From: Collinsella sp.
GTDB taxonomy: Bacteria > Actinomycetota > Coriobacteriia > Coriobacteriales > Coriobacteriaceae
Assembly (NCBI GenBank): GCA_019414055.1
Contig: DXMV01000026.1
Location: 22,380 to 86,379 of the forward strand
DNA: 64,000 bases
Direction: 5' to 3'
The number at the start of each line of letters is the position of its first letter. Within the stretch, counting starts at the first letter, position 1. The position numbers were made by a program, and so were the translations under genes. This document shows positions 26,641 through 35,249 of this stretch, in pieces. The notes beneath the pieces are model-generated. The model did not search any database, was not told where the DNA came from, and worked only from the letters and a program-made list of their open reading frames with translations.

Positions 26641-27162
26641 ATGGCTTTTAACACGAAGGTCGATGTAGCCGATACCGAGCTCGAGGCGAACGAGGCCGTC
26701 GCCGCCGAGGCGGAGGACGTAACGCTCGAGGACGAGACGCTCGTCGAGGCCGAGTCCAAAGACGAGGCGGACGAGGACGACGAGGAGGCGGACGAGTCCG
26801 AGGACTCGCTGACCTATTCCAACGGCGTGATCGAGAAGATCGTCGCCATGGCCACCCGCGAGGTGCCGCACGTTCTGGGCATGAAGGGTAACCTTATGCA
26901 CTTTGTGCAGGAGCAGTTTGGTGCCGAGAACCTGACCAAGGGCGTGACGGTCGAGGTCACCGACGACAACCGCGTGGTCGTCAACATCTCGGTCATCATC
27001 GAGTATGGCGCCTATGCGCCTGCGATCTTTGACGACGTTAAGGCGCGCGTCACCGAGCGTCTGGCCGCGATGACCGGCCTTGAGGTGGCAGGCGTCAACC
27101 TGCGCATCGAGGATGTCATCACCCCCGAGGAGTACGAGCACCGCACCAGCCAGCACGAGTAA
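26641..27162 (+). CDS. Asp23/Gls24-family envelope stress protein
   Basis: A 173-residue Asp23/Gls24 protein. The first 60 residues are a very acidic, disordered-looking stretch (AESKDEADEDDEEADESEDS); the conserved domain runs from about 58 (YSNGVIEKIVAMATREVPHV) through VVNISVIIEYGAYAPAIFDD to VNLRIEDVITPEE. Asp23 proteins form membrane-associated layers linked to cell-wall stress. AAGGAGG precedes ATG 26641. Third gene of the amaP operon; palindrome R4 touches the stop codon and a terminator follows at 27213. Confidence 0.9.
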   Translation: MAFNTKVDVADTELEANEAVAAEAEDVTLEDETLVEAESKDEADEDDEEADESEDSLTYSNGVIEKIVAMATREVPHVLGMKGNLMHFVQEQFGAENLTKGVTVEVTDDNRVVVNISVIIEYGAYAPAIFDDVKARVTERLAAMTGLEVAGVNLRIEDVITPEEYEHRTSQHE

Positions 27163-27193
27163 CCTACCAAAAAGGGATGTTTATTTTGGCAGG
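27163..27193. repeat. Stop-adjacent palindrome, copy R4
   Basis: CCTACCAAAA / TTTTGGCAGG with one mismatch, starting at the base after the asp23 stop. Its arms and the following GTTTTATCTG are shared with R5 (57549). Confidence 0.85.
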
Positions 27194-27212
27194 TTTTATC
27201 TGCGTAAACGTC

Positions 27213-27254
27213 AAACGGCCGGTCGCGCATGCAAAAGCGCGGCCGGCCGTTTCT
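27213..27254 (+). terminator. Rho-independent terminator of the amaP-asp23 operon
   Basis: A 16-bp stem AAACGGCCGGTCGCGC / GCGCGGCCGGCCGTTT with one G-T pair and an 8-base loop, followed by TTTCT. Confidence 0.85.
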
Positions 27255-27366
27255 GTACGCTCCCGATGTAGTCATACCGCTCGTCTAACTAAGGGTTGCA
27301 ATCTTCGCGTTCCGCGTTACCCTAATGGGCGCATTGTTTCCAAATTGTTAACGAGGGGTTGCCGTA

Positions 27367-28389
27367 ATGGCCGACGAACACGAGACCGAAAGCAAGGCAT
27401 GGGCGATTGAAGCCGCTGCGGCAGAGGCGGCGTCGCGTGCCGCCGAGGAGGTACATCGTCCTCCGGTGGTGCCGATGGAGCGCGTGGTCGATCGCGATGT
27501 TATTGAGCAAGGCGAGCGCGCCGGCCGCAAGCGCAGCCAGGAGCCAGGCTTTCCGCGCTTTTTTGCCGAGCTCAACCTGGGCCTGATCCTCACGGCGTTC
27601 GCCATCGTGGCCTTTAAAACCCCCAATCACTTTGCCTTCGGCGGCACCTCGGGCGTGTCGGTCATTCTTTCCACGCTGTTCCCGACTCTGCCCGTCGGCG
27701 TCTTTATGTGGATTATCAACGCGGTCCTGGTCATCCTGGGATTTATCTTTTTGGAGCGCAAGGCGATTCTGTGGAGCGTCTTCGCTTCCTTTGCGCTTTC
27801 GGCCTACGTCTCACTGTTTGAGCTCTTCATCCCGACGGAAGTTTCGATGACGGGCGATATGTGGCTCGACCTGTGTTTTGCCGTCATCTTGCCGGCGCTC
27901 GGCAGTGCTATTGTCTTTGACATTGGCGCCTCGACGGGTGGCACGGACATTCTCGCTATGATTCTCAAACGCCGCACCACGCTCGAGATTGGCCGCGCAC
28001 TGCTGCTGGTCGATATCGGCATCGTGACCATCGCGGCTTTCCTGTATGGCCCGCGCGTCGGCCTGTACTGCGTGCTTGGCCTGTTTGCCAAGACGCTCGT
28101 GGTCGACAAGGCCATCGAGAGCATTCACCTGCGCAAGGTCTGCACGATTATTTGCGCCGAACCGCGCAAAGTCGAGGAGTTTATCGTCAAGCATCTCAAC
28201 CGCACGGCAACGATCAGCCGTGGCTACGGCGCCTTCTCGGGCACGTGCGTTACGGTGATCATGAGCGTGCTGAGCCGTCGCGAGGCAGTGCAACTGCGCC
28301 GCTATACCCGCGAGATTGACCCCGACGCCTTCATCACCATCGTCGATAGCTCCGAGATCGTGGGCAAGGGCTTCCGCGGCACGAACTAG
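27367..28389 (+). CDS. YitT-family membrane protein (DUF161/DUF2179)
   Basis: A 340-residue protein. An unusual charged, Ala/Glu-rich cytosolic N-terminus of about 65 residues precedes the YitT membrane core: GLILTAFAIVAFKTPNHFAF, GGTSGVSVILSTLF, and LGSAIVFDIGASTGGTDILA, the family's paired glycine-rich motifs. The C-terminal DUF2179 domain (from about residue 250) reads VCTIICAEPRKVEEFIVKHL and ends near RRYTREIDPDAFITIVDSSE. The function is unknown; a transporter role is often guessed. ATG 27367 has GAGGGG upstream. No partner gene is evident. Confidence 0.88.
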   Translation: MADEHETESKAWAIEAAAAEAASRAAEEVHRPPVVPMERVVDRDVIEQGERAGRKRSQEPGFPRFFAELNLGLILTAFAIVAFKTPNHFAFGGTSGVSVILSTLFPTLPVGVFMWIINAVLVILGFIFLERKAILWSVFASFALSAYVSLFELFIPTEVSMTGDMWLDLCFAVILPALGSAIVFDIGASTGGTDILAMILKRRTTLEIGRALLLVDIGIVTIAAFLYGPRVGLYCVLGLFAKTLVVDKAIESIHLRKVCTIICAEPRKVEEFIVKHLNRTATISRGYGAFSGTCVTVIMSVLSRREAVQLRRYTREIDPDAFITIVDSSEIVGKGFRGTN

Positions 28390-28539
28390 CGCGGACGCAC
28401 CCTTCGAATCATTGAATAAGGCCGCCTACGTTGCAAATCGGCCATCTTGGAGTATTTGTCCCCACATTGGGCGACAATGTTGCCAAAGACATCGTTTGCG
28501 ATCCAGGTGATTCGCTCTAGATACGAAGGGATGATTTCG

Positions 28540-29907
28540 ATGTTCTGTTCGCAGTGTGGCGCCCCCATGGGCGATAACGACAAGTTCTGCGGCGTGTGCG
28601 GTGCCCCTAATACCGAGGTCAAGGCCGCCGGCCCCGCTCCGCAAGCTCAACCTCAGCCGCAGGGTCAGCCGTTTGCCCAACCGCAGCCGCAGCCGTTCGT
28701 TGCGCCCCAGCCGGCTATGAGCGTGCCCAAGGGCTGCATGGCGCAGGCCTTCAACGACATGATTAAGGTTCCCGGCGCCCTGGTTCGCGTATGTCAGATT
28801 GCCTTTTTGCCGGCGCTGATCTGCGTCGTGTCGGTGCTGGTGCTGTTTATCCCCGTTATCGGTGGCATCGCGGCGGCCATTGGCTTTTTGCTTGCGTACG
28901 TGGCAAGCGTGTGCGGCGCTGGCTTTGCTATTGAGTGGGGTCGCGACCTGTCGCTCAAGGACGATAACGGCATGGAGCGTCCGCTGCTGCGCTCGACCTC
29001 CTTTGGACTGGGCATCTTCTCGTCTGTCATTACGAACGTGCTCGGGTTCGTGGCCATTATTCCAGTGATTGGCGTGGTGTTCTCGGTGCTTGAGAGCGCT
29101 GTGATCGGTGCTGTCGGTTCGTACTATTACTTCGGTTCGAGCGGCCTCGAGGGCGCACTCATCGGGTCGATGGGTCTGCTTGTCTTTGCCATGATCGTAT
29201 CGGCGGTGTTGGGCATCTTCTTTAAGATGTTTGGCGATGCCGCTGTGATGCACTTTGCAGTCGCCGGCCGCGTGGAAAGCGCGTTTTCGCTCGAGAAGGT
29301 TTGGAAGTCCTATAAGGCCAACCTGGGCAAGTTGTTCTGCGCATCGATTCTCCCCGAGTTTTTGACGGGCATTGTTTCCAATATCATCACCTGGATTTTC
29401 ACCGCCATCTTTGGTTTTGTTGCCGCGCTGGGCATTAGCAGCTATGGCTACTACGGCTACTATTCTCGTCCTTCGGGTCTTGAGGCAATCATCGAGGGTG
29501 GCGGCATTACGCTCATCCTGTTCCTGATGATCATCGCCTTTGTCACCGTGTTCCTGAATGTGTTTGGCACGATGCTCAAATATCGTGCCGTTGGCTACTG
29601 GGCCGCGCGCCATGCCAGCGGGTGGGCCGATGAGGATACCGATGATGTCCTGACGTTTGTGCTCCCGGGTGAGAAGAAGCCTGCTCCTGCGGGGTTCAAT
29701 CCCACGGCCGCCACTGGTGCTGCACCTGCCCCGGCACCCGCGCCTGCACCTGCCCCGGCACCTGCCCCGGCACCCGCGCCGGCGCCTGCTCCGGCACCGG
29801 CCCCCGCGCCCGAGGCGACGCCTGCAGAACCCGACTGGAATGCCGTTGCCACGCCGGCGGATGAGCCGGGCGATAATCCTGCTGCCGAAAACAATCAAAC
29901 CGAATAG
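28540..29907 (+). CDS. Zinc-ribbon DUF4013-like membrane protein
   Basis: A 455-residue protein. It opens with a zinc ribbon, MFCSQCGAPMGDNDKFCGVC, followed by a Pro/Gln linker to about residue 65, then a DUF4013-like membrane region with about six helices (FLPALICVVSVLVLFIPVIG, GLGIFSSVITNVLGFVAIIP, IIEGGGITLILFLMIIAFVT). The C-terminal tail has an Ala-Pro tract of about 16 repeats (29721-29814) before a polar end. ATG 28540 was chosen because the family starts directly with the ribbon and GAAGGG lies 10 bases upstream; ATG 28531 is too close to that site. It is followed by a second ribbon protein. Confidence 0.78.
   Translation: MFCSQCGAPMGDNDKFCGVCGAPNTEVKAAGPAPQAQPQPQGQPFAQPQPQPFVAPQPAMSVPKGCMAQAFNDMIKVPGALVRVCQIAFLPALICVVSVLVLFIPVIGGIAAAIGFLLAYVASVCGAGFAIEWGRDLSLKDDNGMERPLLRSTSFGLGIFSSVITNVLGFVAIIPVIGVVFSVLESAVIGAVGSYYYFGSSGLEGALIGSMGLLVFAMIVSAVLGIFFKMFGDAAVMHFAVAGRVESAFSLEKVWKSYKANLGKLFCASILPEFLTGIVSNIITWIFTAIFGFVAALGISSYGYYGYYSRPSGLEAIIEGGGITLILFLMIIAFVTVFLNVFGTMLKYRAVGYWAARHASGWADEDTDDVLTFVLPGEKKPAPAGFNPTAATGAAPAPAPAPAPAPAPAPAPAPAPAPAPAPAPEATPAEPDWNAVATPADEPGDNPAAENNQTE
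29721..29814 (+). repeat. GC-rich Ala-Pro coding tandem repeat
   Basis: About 16 near-perfect 6-base GCNCCN units encode (AP)n in the tail of the zinc-ribbon protein. The codons vary at third positions, so it is not a pure DNA-level hexanucleotide array, but slippage is possible. Confidence 0.9.
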
Positions 29908-29915
29908 TCGGTCGA

Positions 29916-29950
29916 GGCGCCCTGGGCAACTGAGCCCGGGGTGCCTTTTT
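29916..29950 (+). terminator. Rho-independent terminator after the DUF4013-like gene
   Basis: Interrupted stem GGCGCCCTGGGC / GCCCGGGGTGCC with loop AACTGA, followed by TTTTT. Confidence 0.88.
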
Positions 29951-30102
29951 CTACTGTGAAAGCAAGACAATACCTGGGAAAACGGTTGCAGAAAAATTTC
30001 TCGGAAATTGGTCAATGTTGCGCAACAACGTCGCGGCTATTGTTGAGAACATAGACGTGTAAGGTTTGAAGGCGTGCGACGCCTTAGGAAAAGGAGAAGC
30101 TT

Positions 30103-30780
30103 ATGTTCTGTCCCACTTGTGGTTCTCCCATTTCGGATGATGCCAAATTCTGCCCTGTTTGCGGTTCTGCCATCGGTGCCGCTCCCACCGCTCCGGCCCC
30201 TCAGCCAGCGCCGCAGCCTGCGCCTCAGCCCCAGCCTGCTCCGCAGCCCACGCAGATTCAGCCCACTCCGGTTCAGGCAGTTCAGCCCCAGCCTCAGCAG
30301 CAGTACACCGGGCAGCAGCAGTACGCCGGCCAGCAGCAGTATGCTCAGCAGCCTGCACCTGCCCCGATGGGCTATGCTCCGATTAAGACTGACCGTGGCG
30401 TGATCGGCTGGCTCCTGCTTTCCATCGTGACCTGCGGCATCTATTCGTATTACTTCCTCTATTGCCTCGCCCGCGACATCAATGTCATGTGCCAGGACGA
30501 CGGCGATTCCACGCCGGGTCTGGCGGCATTCATCCTGCTGTCGTTCGTGACCTGCGGCTTCTACGGACTCTACTGGTACTACAAGATCGGTAACCGCCTG
30601 CAGGCTAATGCTCCTCGCTATGGCCTGATGTTCCAGGAGAACGGTACCACCGTTCTTATGTGGCAGATTGTCGGCGCGCTGCTGTGCGGTCTTGGCCCCA
30701 TCTTTGCCATGAACATCATCATCAAGAACACCAATGCCATGGCAACGGCTTACAACACCCGTCTTGGCGCTCGTGCCTAA
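30103..30780 (+). CDS. Zinc-ribbon DUF4234-like membrane protein
   Basis: A 225-residue protein built like its upstream neighbour: zinc ribbon MFCPTCGSPISDDAKFCPVC, then a Pro/Gln-rich linker (residues about 28-88, with QQQYTGQQQYAGQQQYAQQP), then a DUF4234-like domain: GVIGWLLLSIVTCGIYSYYF, LAAFILLSFVTCGFYGLYWY, and a final helix. Both helices share VTCG. Cys-rich ribbons on membrane proteins are usually cytosolic and may bind zinc or nucleic acid or mediate protein contacts. AAAAGGAG precedes ATG 30103. The next gene overlaps by 8 bases. Confidence 0.82.
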   Translation: MFCPTCGSPISDDAKFCPVCGSAIGAAPTAPAPQPAPQPAPQPQPAPQPTQIQPTPVQAVQPQPQQQYTGQQQYAGQQQYAQQPAPAPMGYAPIKTDRGVIGWLLLSIVTCGIYSYYFLYCLARDINVMCQDDGDSTPGLAAFILLSFVTCGFYGLYWYYKIGNRLQANAPRYGLMFQENGTTVLMWQIVGALLCGLGPIFAMNIIIKNTNAMATAYNTRLGARA

Positions 30781-31270
30781 CGATAAGAACGGCGTGAACA
30801 GCTCCCAGGGACATAAGGGCGCGGCGGAGCTCATTCGCCGCGCCCTTTCTTGCATCGGCGCGCTCTTTGTCGCCTGGCTCGCACTCTACCTGCTCGATAT
30901 CGGCTGCGTGTTTCACCTGATGACGGGCATTCCCTGTCCGGGATGCGGCATGACGAGGGCCTGGCTGGCGGCGCTGCGCCTCGATTTTGCGGCGGCCTTC
31001 GCTTATCATCCGCTGTTTTGGGTAGTGCCGATTGCGTTCGTGCTCGCGTTCGTGCGCGAGGAGGTGGCATCGAGCAAGCTAAAGCGTGGCATCGACATTG
31101 CGGTTGTTGTTCTGTGCGTGCTGGTCGTTGCCGTATGGATCGTGCGCCTTATCAACCCGGCAGACGCGGGCCTGCTCTTTGGTGGTCACGCTCCCGCCGG
31201 AGTTCCCACCGATATCATCCACCTCAAAACCCCACGCTGGCTCACCATCCTTCGCTCTTACCTGTCGTGA
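30773..31270 (+). CDS. DUF2752 membrane protein
   Basis: A 165-residue DUF2752 protein with about three helices and the diagnostic FHLMTGIPCPGCGMTRAWLA motif near residue 50, whose two cysteines are conserved in the family; HPLFWVVPIAFVLAF follows. Its role is unknown. The start is uncertain: GTG 30773 overlaps the previous stop (GTGCCTAA) and would be translationally coupled; GTG 30794 is also possible. DUF2752 genes are often found beside zinc-ribbon TM2/DUF4234-type genes, and that is the arrangement here. A strong hairpin follows at 31302. Confidence 0.8.
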   Translation: MPNDKNGVNSSQGHKGAAELIRRALSCIGALFVAWLALYLLDIGCVFHLMTGIPCPGCGMTRAWLAALRLDFAAAFAYHPLFWVVPIAFVLAFVREEVASSKLKRGIDIAVVVLCVLVVAVWIVRLINPADAGLLFGGHAPAGVPTDIIHLKTPRWLTILRSYLS

Positions 31271-31301
31271 CGGAGGACGCGCTAGAAAAGCATCGACACA
31301 T

Positions 31302-31340
31302 AAGCGGGGGCGAACGTTGAGATAACGTTCGCCCCCGCTT
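31302..31340. terminator. Bidirectional hairpin terminator
   Basis: Perfect 17-bp stem AAGCGGGGGCGAACGTT / AACGTTCGCCCCCGCTT with loop GAGAT, between two convergent genes. The T-runs are short on both sides. Confidence 0.8.
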
Positions 31341-31375
31341 TGCTCTAGCCAGGTTGTTACGGGTGGACGTGACGG

Positions 31376-32839
31376 CTACTCGCCATGCTTCTCCTCGTGG
31401 CGGGCAGCGGCACGGGCATCGTGAATGCCCTTGATGGCGGCATGGCGGGCGGTGCGGGCGTCGTGCACGGCGTCGCGGGCCTCGGCGGCCGTTGCCTTGG
31501 CAGAGCGCAGCTTGGCTGCCAGGTCGGGATTGGTCTCGGCAACCGCGGCGATTGTGGGGCCGTCGAGCTCCTCTTGCGTGGGCTCGGCCAAAAAGTCGAT
31601 GGCATACTGAGCGGCTACCATGGAGCCCTTGGCGAGTACACTCTCGTCGATCTTGTAGAAGCAGGAGTGCTGGGCATAGGTGGCGCCAATCTGGGGGTTG
31701 CGCGTGCCAACAAAGGCGAGCACGCCCGGCACACGGCGCAGGTACTCCGAGAAGTCCTCGCCCGAAAGCGTGCCGCGGTAATGGCCCTCGCCCGCGGGGC
31801 CCAGGCACTTGAGCACAGCTTGGCGGCAACGCTCGCTCGAGGCGGCATCGTTTTCGACCTTGTAGTTGGCGATGGTGTAGTCGGTGAGTTCGGCCTCGGC
31901 GCCTAGTGCTGCTGCGGTGTGCTCCACGATGCGGCGCATAAGCTCGGGCATTTCCTCATGCGTCTTGTCGCCATAGGTGCGCACTGTGCCGGCGAGGTAC
32001 GCCGTGCCGGCGATAACGTTGCGCGCGGTGCCGCCGTGCAGTTCGCCGACGGTGATGACGGCGGGTTCGTAGGGGCTAATCTCGCGCGAGACGATGGTCT
32101 GCAGGGCATTGACGATTTCGGCGGCAACCATAACGGCGTCGTGGCCGCGCTGGGGCATGGCGCCATGGCACGAGGTGCCGCGGACATCAATGCGGAACCA
32201 GTCGGTATTGGCCATGCGCGGGCCGGGCTCGCAGCTCACGGTGCCGGCGTCGACCTCGCTCCAGATATGTGCGGCGTAGGCGCCGTCGACGCCGTCGAGC
32301 ACACCGGTGCCGATCATGAGCTTGGCACCCTGGCCGTTTTCCTCGCTGGGCTGGAACACGATGCGGACCTCGCCGTGGATGTCATCGGTCATGTGGCGCA
32401 GGATTTGCAGCGTGCCGAGCATCATGGCGATATGACAGTCGTGACCGCAGGCGTGCATGCAACCCTCATTGACGCTGGCGAACTCCTCGCCGGTCTGCTC
32501 GGTGACGGGCAGGGCGTCGATATCGGCGCGCAGCAGGATACGGCGACGCGGCGTGCCGTCCTCGCGGTAGGCATCCGGCGCGGTGCCGCGGAGTGTCGCC
32601 ACCAGGCCCGTCCTGAGTGGACGCTCGTAGGGGATATTCATGGCGTCGAGCTGGTTGGCGATGTCGGAAGTCGTGCGCTCCTCGGCAAGGCTCAGCTCCG
32701 GGTGCTTATGGAAGTGCCGGCGCTGCTTGATGATGTAGGGTTCAAACTCGGCGGCGATATCCTGGATGGCCGCGGTGACGTCGTCTGCCGCGCGAACCTC
32801 GGTTGCCGCCATAATTTGCTGTGCCTTGGTCTTCGTCAT
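31376..32839 (-). CDS. M20-family amidohydrolase (aminoacylase/carboxypeptidase type)
   Basis: A 487-residue metal-dependent hydrolase of the M20D/HipO type, which removes N-acyl groups from amino acids or related amides. Features are RRHFHKHPELSLAEERTT, ILLRADIDALPVTEQTG, the metal site CMHACGHDCHIAMMLG, FQPSEENGQGAKLMI with the catalytic Glu, GPRMANTDWFRIDVRGTSCH, and SGEDFSEYLRRVPGVLAFVG. After the usual end (about 400) there is an Ala/Arg/His-rich coiled-coil-like extension (AAEARDAVHDARTARHAAIK). The start at 32839 has AAGGAG nine bases upstream. It is divergent from the next amidohydrolase gene. Confidence 0.92.
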   Translation of the reverse strand: MTKTKAQQIMAATEVRAADDVTAAIQDIAAEFEPYIIKQRRHFHKHPELSLAEERTTSDIANQLDAMNIPYERPLRTGLVATLRGTAPDAYREDGTPRRRILLRADIDALPVTEQTGEEFASVNEGCMHACGHDCHIAMMLGTLQILRHMTDDIHGEVRIVFQPSEENGQGAKLMIGTGVLDGVDGAYAAHIWSEVDAGTVSCEPGPRMANTDWFRIDVRGTSCHGAMPQRGHDAVMVAAEIVNALQTIVSREISPYEPAVITVGELHGGTARNVIAGTAYLAGTVRTYGDKTHEEMPELMRRIVEHTAAALGAEAELTDYTIANYKVENDAASSERCRQAVLKCLGPAGEGHYRGTLSGEDFSEYLRRVPGVLAFVGTRNPQIGATYAQHSCFYKIDESVLAKGSMVAAQYAIDFLAEPTQEELDGPTIAAVAETNPDLAAKLRSAKATAAEARDAVHDARTARHAAIKGIHDARAAARHEEKHGE

Positions 32840-33007
32840 GGTCGATTTGCTCCTTGTTGGTTCGATCGCAAAATCGTACAGGCTCTCTCCAGTATGCCAC
32901 CTGCCGCTAGGGCTGGTAAAGTTGCCGTTTGCCGCTTGGGGTTTTGTAGCAAGAGTGGGGGAGTACACTCGGGGGTGTTGAATTTCCTGCCAGAGATGGG
33001 GATGCCC

Positions 33008-34645
33008 ATGCAACATATCGATCGGATTATCCGCTCCAAGAACGTTTTTACTGCCCAAGACGGCATCGATACCACCCGCGAGTTGGCGATCGCCATCGCG
33101 GGTGATCGCATCGTCGCAGTCGGCGCGCCCGATGACGTGATTGCCGCCGCACCTGCCGCCACGCCGGTGGTCGATTACGGCGAGCAGTTTGTCTGCCCCG
33201 GTTTCCACGATGCGCACCTGCATTTCTTCCATACTTCGGTTGGCTCCTCGCCGTACATGCTCATGGATATGGGCACGTCCGAGGCAGCATTGGTGCAGCA
33301 TGCGCTCGAGTTTTCCCAAGGCTTGCCAGATGACGCCTGGGTCGTGACCCAGGGTTGGCGCGATTACCGCTGGGATCCGCCCGAGCACCCTACCAAGGCC
33401 TCCCTCGATGCGGCATTTCCCGATCGTCCCTGCGTTATGTACTCGGGCGACGGGCACACGCTGTGGCTCAACAGCCGCGCACTCGAGGCGCTCGGCGTTA
33501 CGCGCGACAGCGAGCCTCCGGCGGGTGGCAGTTACGACAAAGACTCAAACGGTGAGCTTACGGGTATCGCTCACGAGGCTGCGGCCATGCAGCTGCTGCC
33601 GCGCTGCCTGGAGTGGCTGGGCGAGGACCGCATCGCGAGCGCATACGCCGACCAGATGAAGCGTATGGCCGAGCAAGGCATTACCTCAATCTGCGATATG
33701 TCGCTCATGCCCATGCCGGGCTGCGACTTTATTCGCGATGATGTTTACGACAAGCTGCAGGCCGCCGGCAAGCTGGGCATCCGCGCCCATCTGTTTCCCA
33801 CGCTGCTGGATGACCAGTCGCGCTTGGAAGAACTCCAGACCCGCTACGCGAACAACGCGCTGCTCTCGGCGCCAGGCTTTAAACAGTTCTTCGACGGCGT
33901 GTCGAGCGAGCATACCGCATACCTCACTGAGCCCTATACCAACCCGCGCTTCCCGGGCGACCAGGGCCGCCTGACGGTCCCTGTCGAGCGTATGCGCAAG
34001 TTGGTTTTGGCGGCAGCCGAGCGTGACCATACCGTGCGCATCCACGTTATCGGCGACGGTGCCATCCATGCTGCGCTCGATATCTTTGAGGAGGCGGCAG
34101 AGCTCTACGGCTTGCCCCAGCACGGCCACAATACGCTTGAGCACCTGGAGAATCTGCTGCCTCAGGACATCGATCGTCTGCGCAAGCTCAACGTCATTGC
34201 CTCGAGCCAGCCTTGCCACATCACGCTCGACCCGGGTGGCCCGGAGCGCGACCTGGGCCTGGAACGCAGCCGCATCATGTGGCCGTTCGCAACTTATCAG
34301 CAGCGCGGTATCCGTCAAGCTTTCGGTACCGACAGCCCCATCACGGCCGTTACCAGCATGAACGTGCTCTACACGGCTATCACGCGCCAAGATCCCCGCA
34401 GCCACTGGCCCGAGGGCGGCTGGCTGCCGAGCGAGCGTATCGACGCGGCAACGGCCCTGCGCAGCTACACGCTTGGCAGCGCGTACGCAGCGGGCGACGA
34501 GCAAAACCTCGGCAGCCTAGAGCCCGGCAAATACGCCGACCTGGTAGTCCTGGACCAAAACCCGCTCACCATCGACCCCCAAGAGCTGCAAGCCACCAAG
34601 GTTCAGGCCACCTACCTGGCAGGCAACTTGATTTACGAGCGCTAA
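33008..34645 (+). CDS. Amidohydrolase family 3 protein (YtcJ-like)
   Basis: A 545-residue metal-dependent amidohydrolase. The first metal motif is CPGFHDAHLHFFHTS; later ones include VRIHVIGDGAIHAALD, GHNTLEHLENLLPQD and FGTDSPITAVTSMNVLYTAI with the last metal Asp; the composite beta-sandwich closes with LGSLEPGKYADLVVLDQNPL. YtcJ-like enzymes hydrolyse diverse amides and N-acyl compounds; the substrate is unknown. ATG 33008 has AGATGGGG at eight bases; ATG 33002 is two codons longer. A TACACT box at 32964 with TTTTGT 16 bases upstream is a likely promoter. It is divergent from the M20 gene, so they may serve related catabolism. Confidence 0.9.
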   Translation: MQHIDRIIRSKNVFTAQDGIDTTRELAIAIAGDRIVAVGAPDDVIAAAPAATPVVDYGEQFVCPGFHDAHLHFFHTSVGSSPYMLMDMGTSEAALVQHALEFSQGLPDDAWVVTQGWRDYRWDPPEHPTKASLDAAFPDRPCVMYSGDGHTLWLNSRALEALGVTRDSEPPAGGSYDKDSNGELTGIAHEAAAMQLLPRCLEWLGEDRIASAYADQMKRMAEQGITSICDMSLMPMPGCDFIRDDVYDKLQAAGKLGIRAHLFPTLLDDQSRLEELQTRYANNALLSAPGFKQFFDGVSSEHTAYLTEPYTNPRFPGDQGRLTVPVERMRKLVLAAAERDHTVRIHVIGDGAIHAALDIFEEAAELYGLPQHGHNTLEHLENLLPQDIDRLRKLNVIASSQPCHITLDPGGPERDLGLERSRIMWPFATYQQRGIRQAFGTDSPITAVTSMNVLYTAITRQDPRSHWPEGGWLPSERIDAATALRSYTLGSAYAAGDEQNLGSLEPGKYADLVVLDQNPLTIDPQELQATKVQATYLAGNLIYER

Positions 34646-34663
34646 TATTCATGTCGTACCGTT

Positions 34664-34711
34664 AAACGCGGCTCGGGCAGCCTATTTTGGGATGGCGCTC
34701 GAGCCGCGTTT
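34664..34711. terminator. Bidirectional hairpin terminator after the YtcJ-like gene
   Basis: Perfect 12-bp stem AAACGCGGCTCG / CGAGCCGCGTTT (34664-34675 with 34700-34711). Confidence 0.8.
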
Positions 34712-34900
34712 GTTTGCCGATGGGGGTTCGTTAGGAGCGTCCCCTCTCTGCTGGATTTGGGCGCAGGGTGGAAGCGCTGCTGCTCCGCGCGCTCAATTGG
34801 GACATCAGCGATGCTTTCTCTTAGCGTTTTGCATACTTCCAGTTGCAGATTGCAAAAAAAGTTGAGATGTTCTTTCCGGTCCTGATGTACCCCCGCCTGG

Positions 34901-35138
34901 GCCGTGCAAAAAATGGAGTATTCAGCACCGTGAGCTCTGCCGGTGCCGCTGCAGTCGGGTGGCATTGCGGAGATCGACGTCATTTTGGGGTCCGGTGCGG
35001 TGCGAGGCACGCTTTTTTGTCCTGACAGGGTTTGCCCGTCGACCCAAATCGCCGGTCAAAGGCGTTCTTGGGACCAATATGGTGTGTCCGGCGCGTATGC
35101 AGCCGTCCTGGCCTGCTGAAAACTCCCAAAAATGCACG
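34901..35138. mobile_element. MITE-like element, copy 1, in a 604-bp gene-free gap
   Basis: Ends 34901-34927 and 35114-35138 are imperfect inverted repeats sharing CGTGCA, GGAGT-TTCAGCA. The left terminus GGGCCGTGCAAAAAATGG resembles that of the element at 50404 (GGGCCGTGTGCAAAAAGTGG), and both are about 230 bp. It has no coding capacity. The rest of 34712-35249 shows no gene. Flanking target duplications were not found. Confidence 0.5.
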
Positions 35139-35249
35139 CTGCTCCCCAGGGGACCCGTGCGAGCGGCGAAAACCATGCCCAAGTCGCTGTCCGCATCGTC
35201 ATTTTGCTGCACTGACTTTTCTGAATACCGGGCCCGAGATTGGTCAACC

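Noticed and set aside
31919..33007. Plus-strand extension that would lengthen the YtcJ-like protein by more than 360 residues
   Set aside because: The extension is antisense to the M20 amidohydrolase; the real start at 33008 has a ribosome binding site and begins at the family N-terminus.
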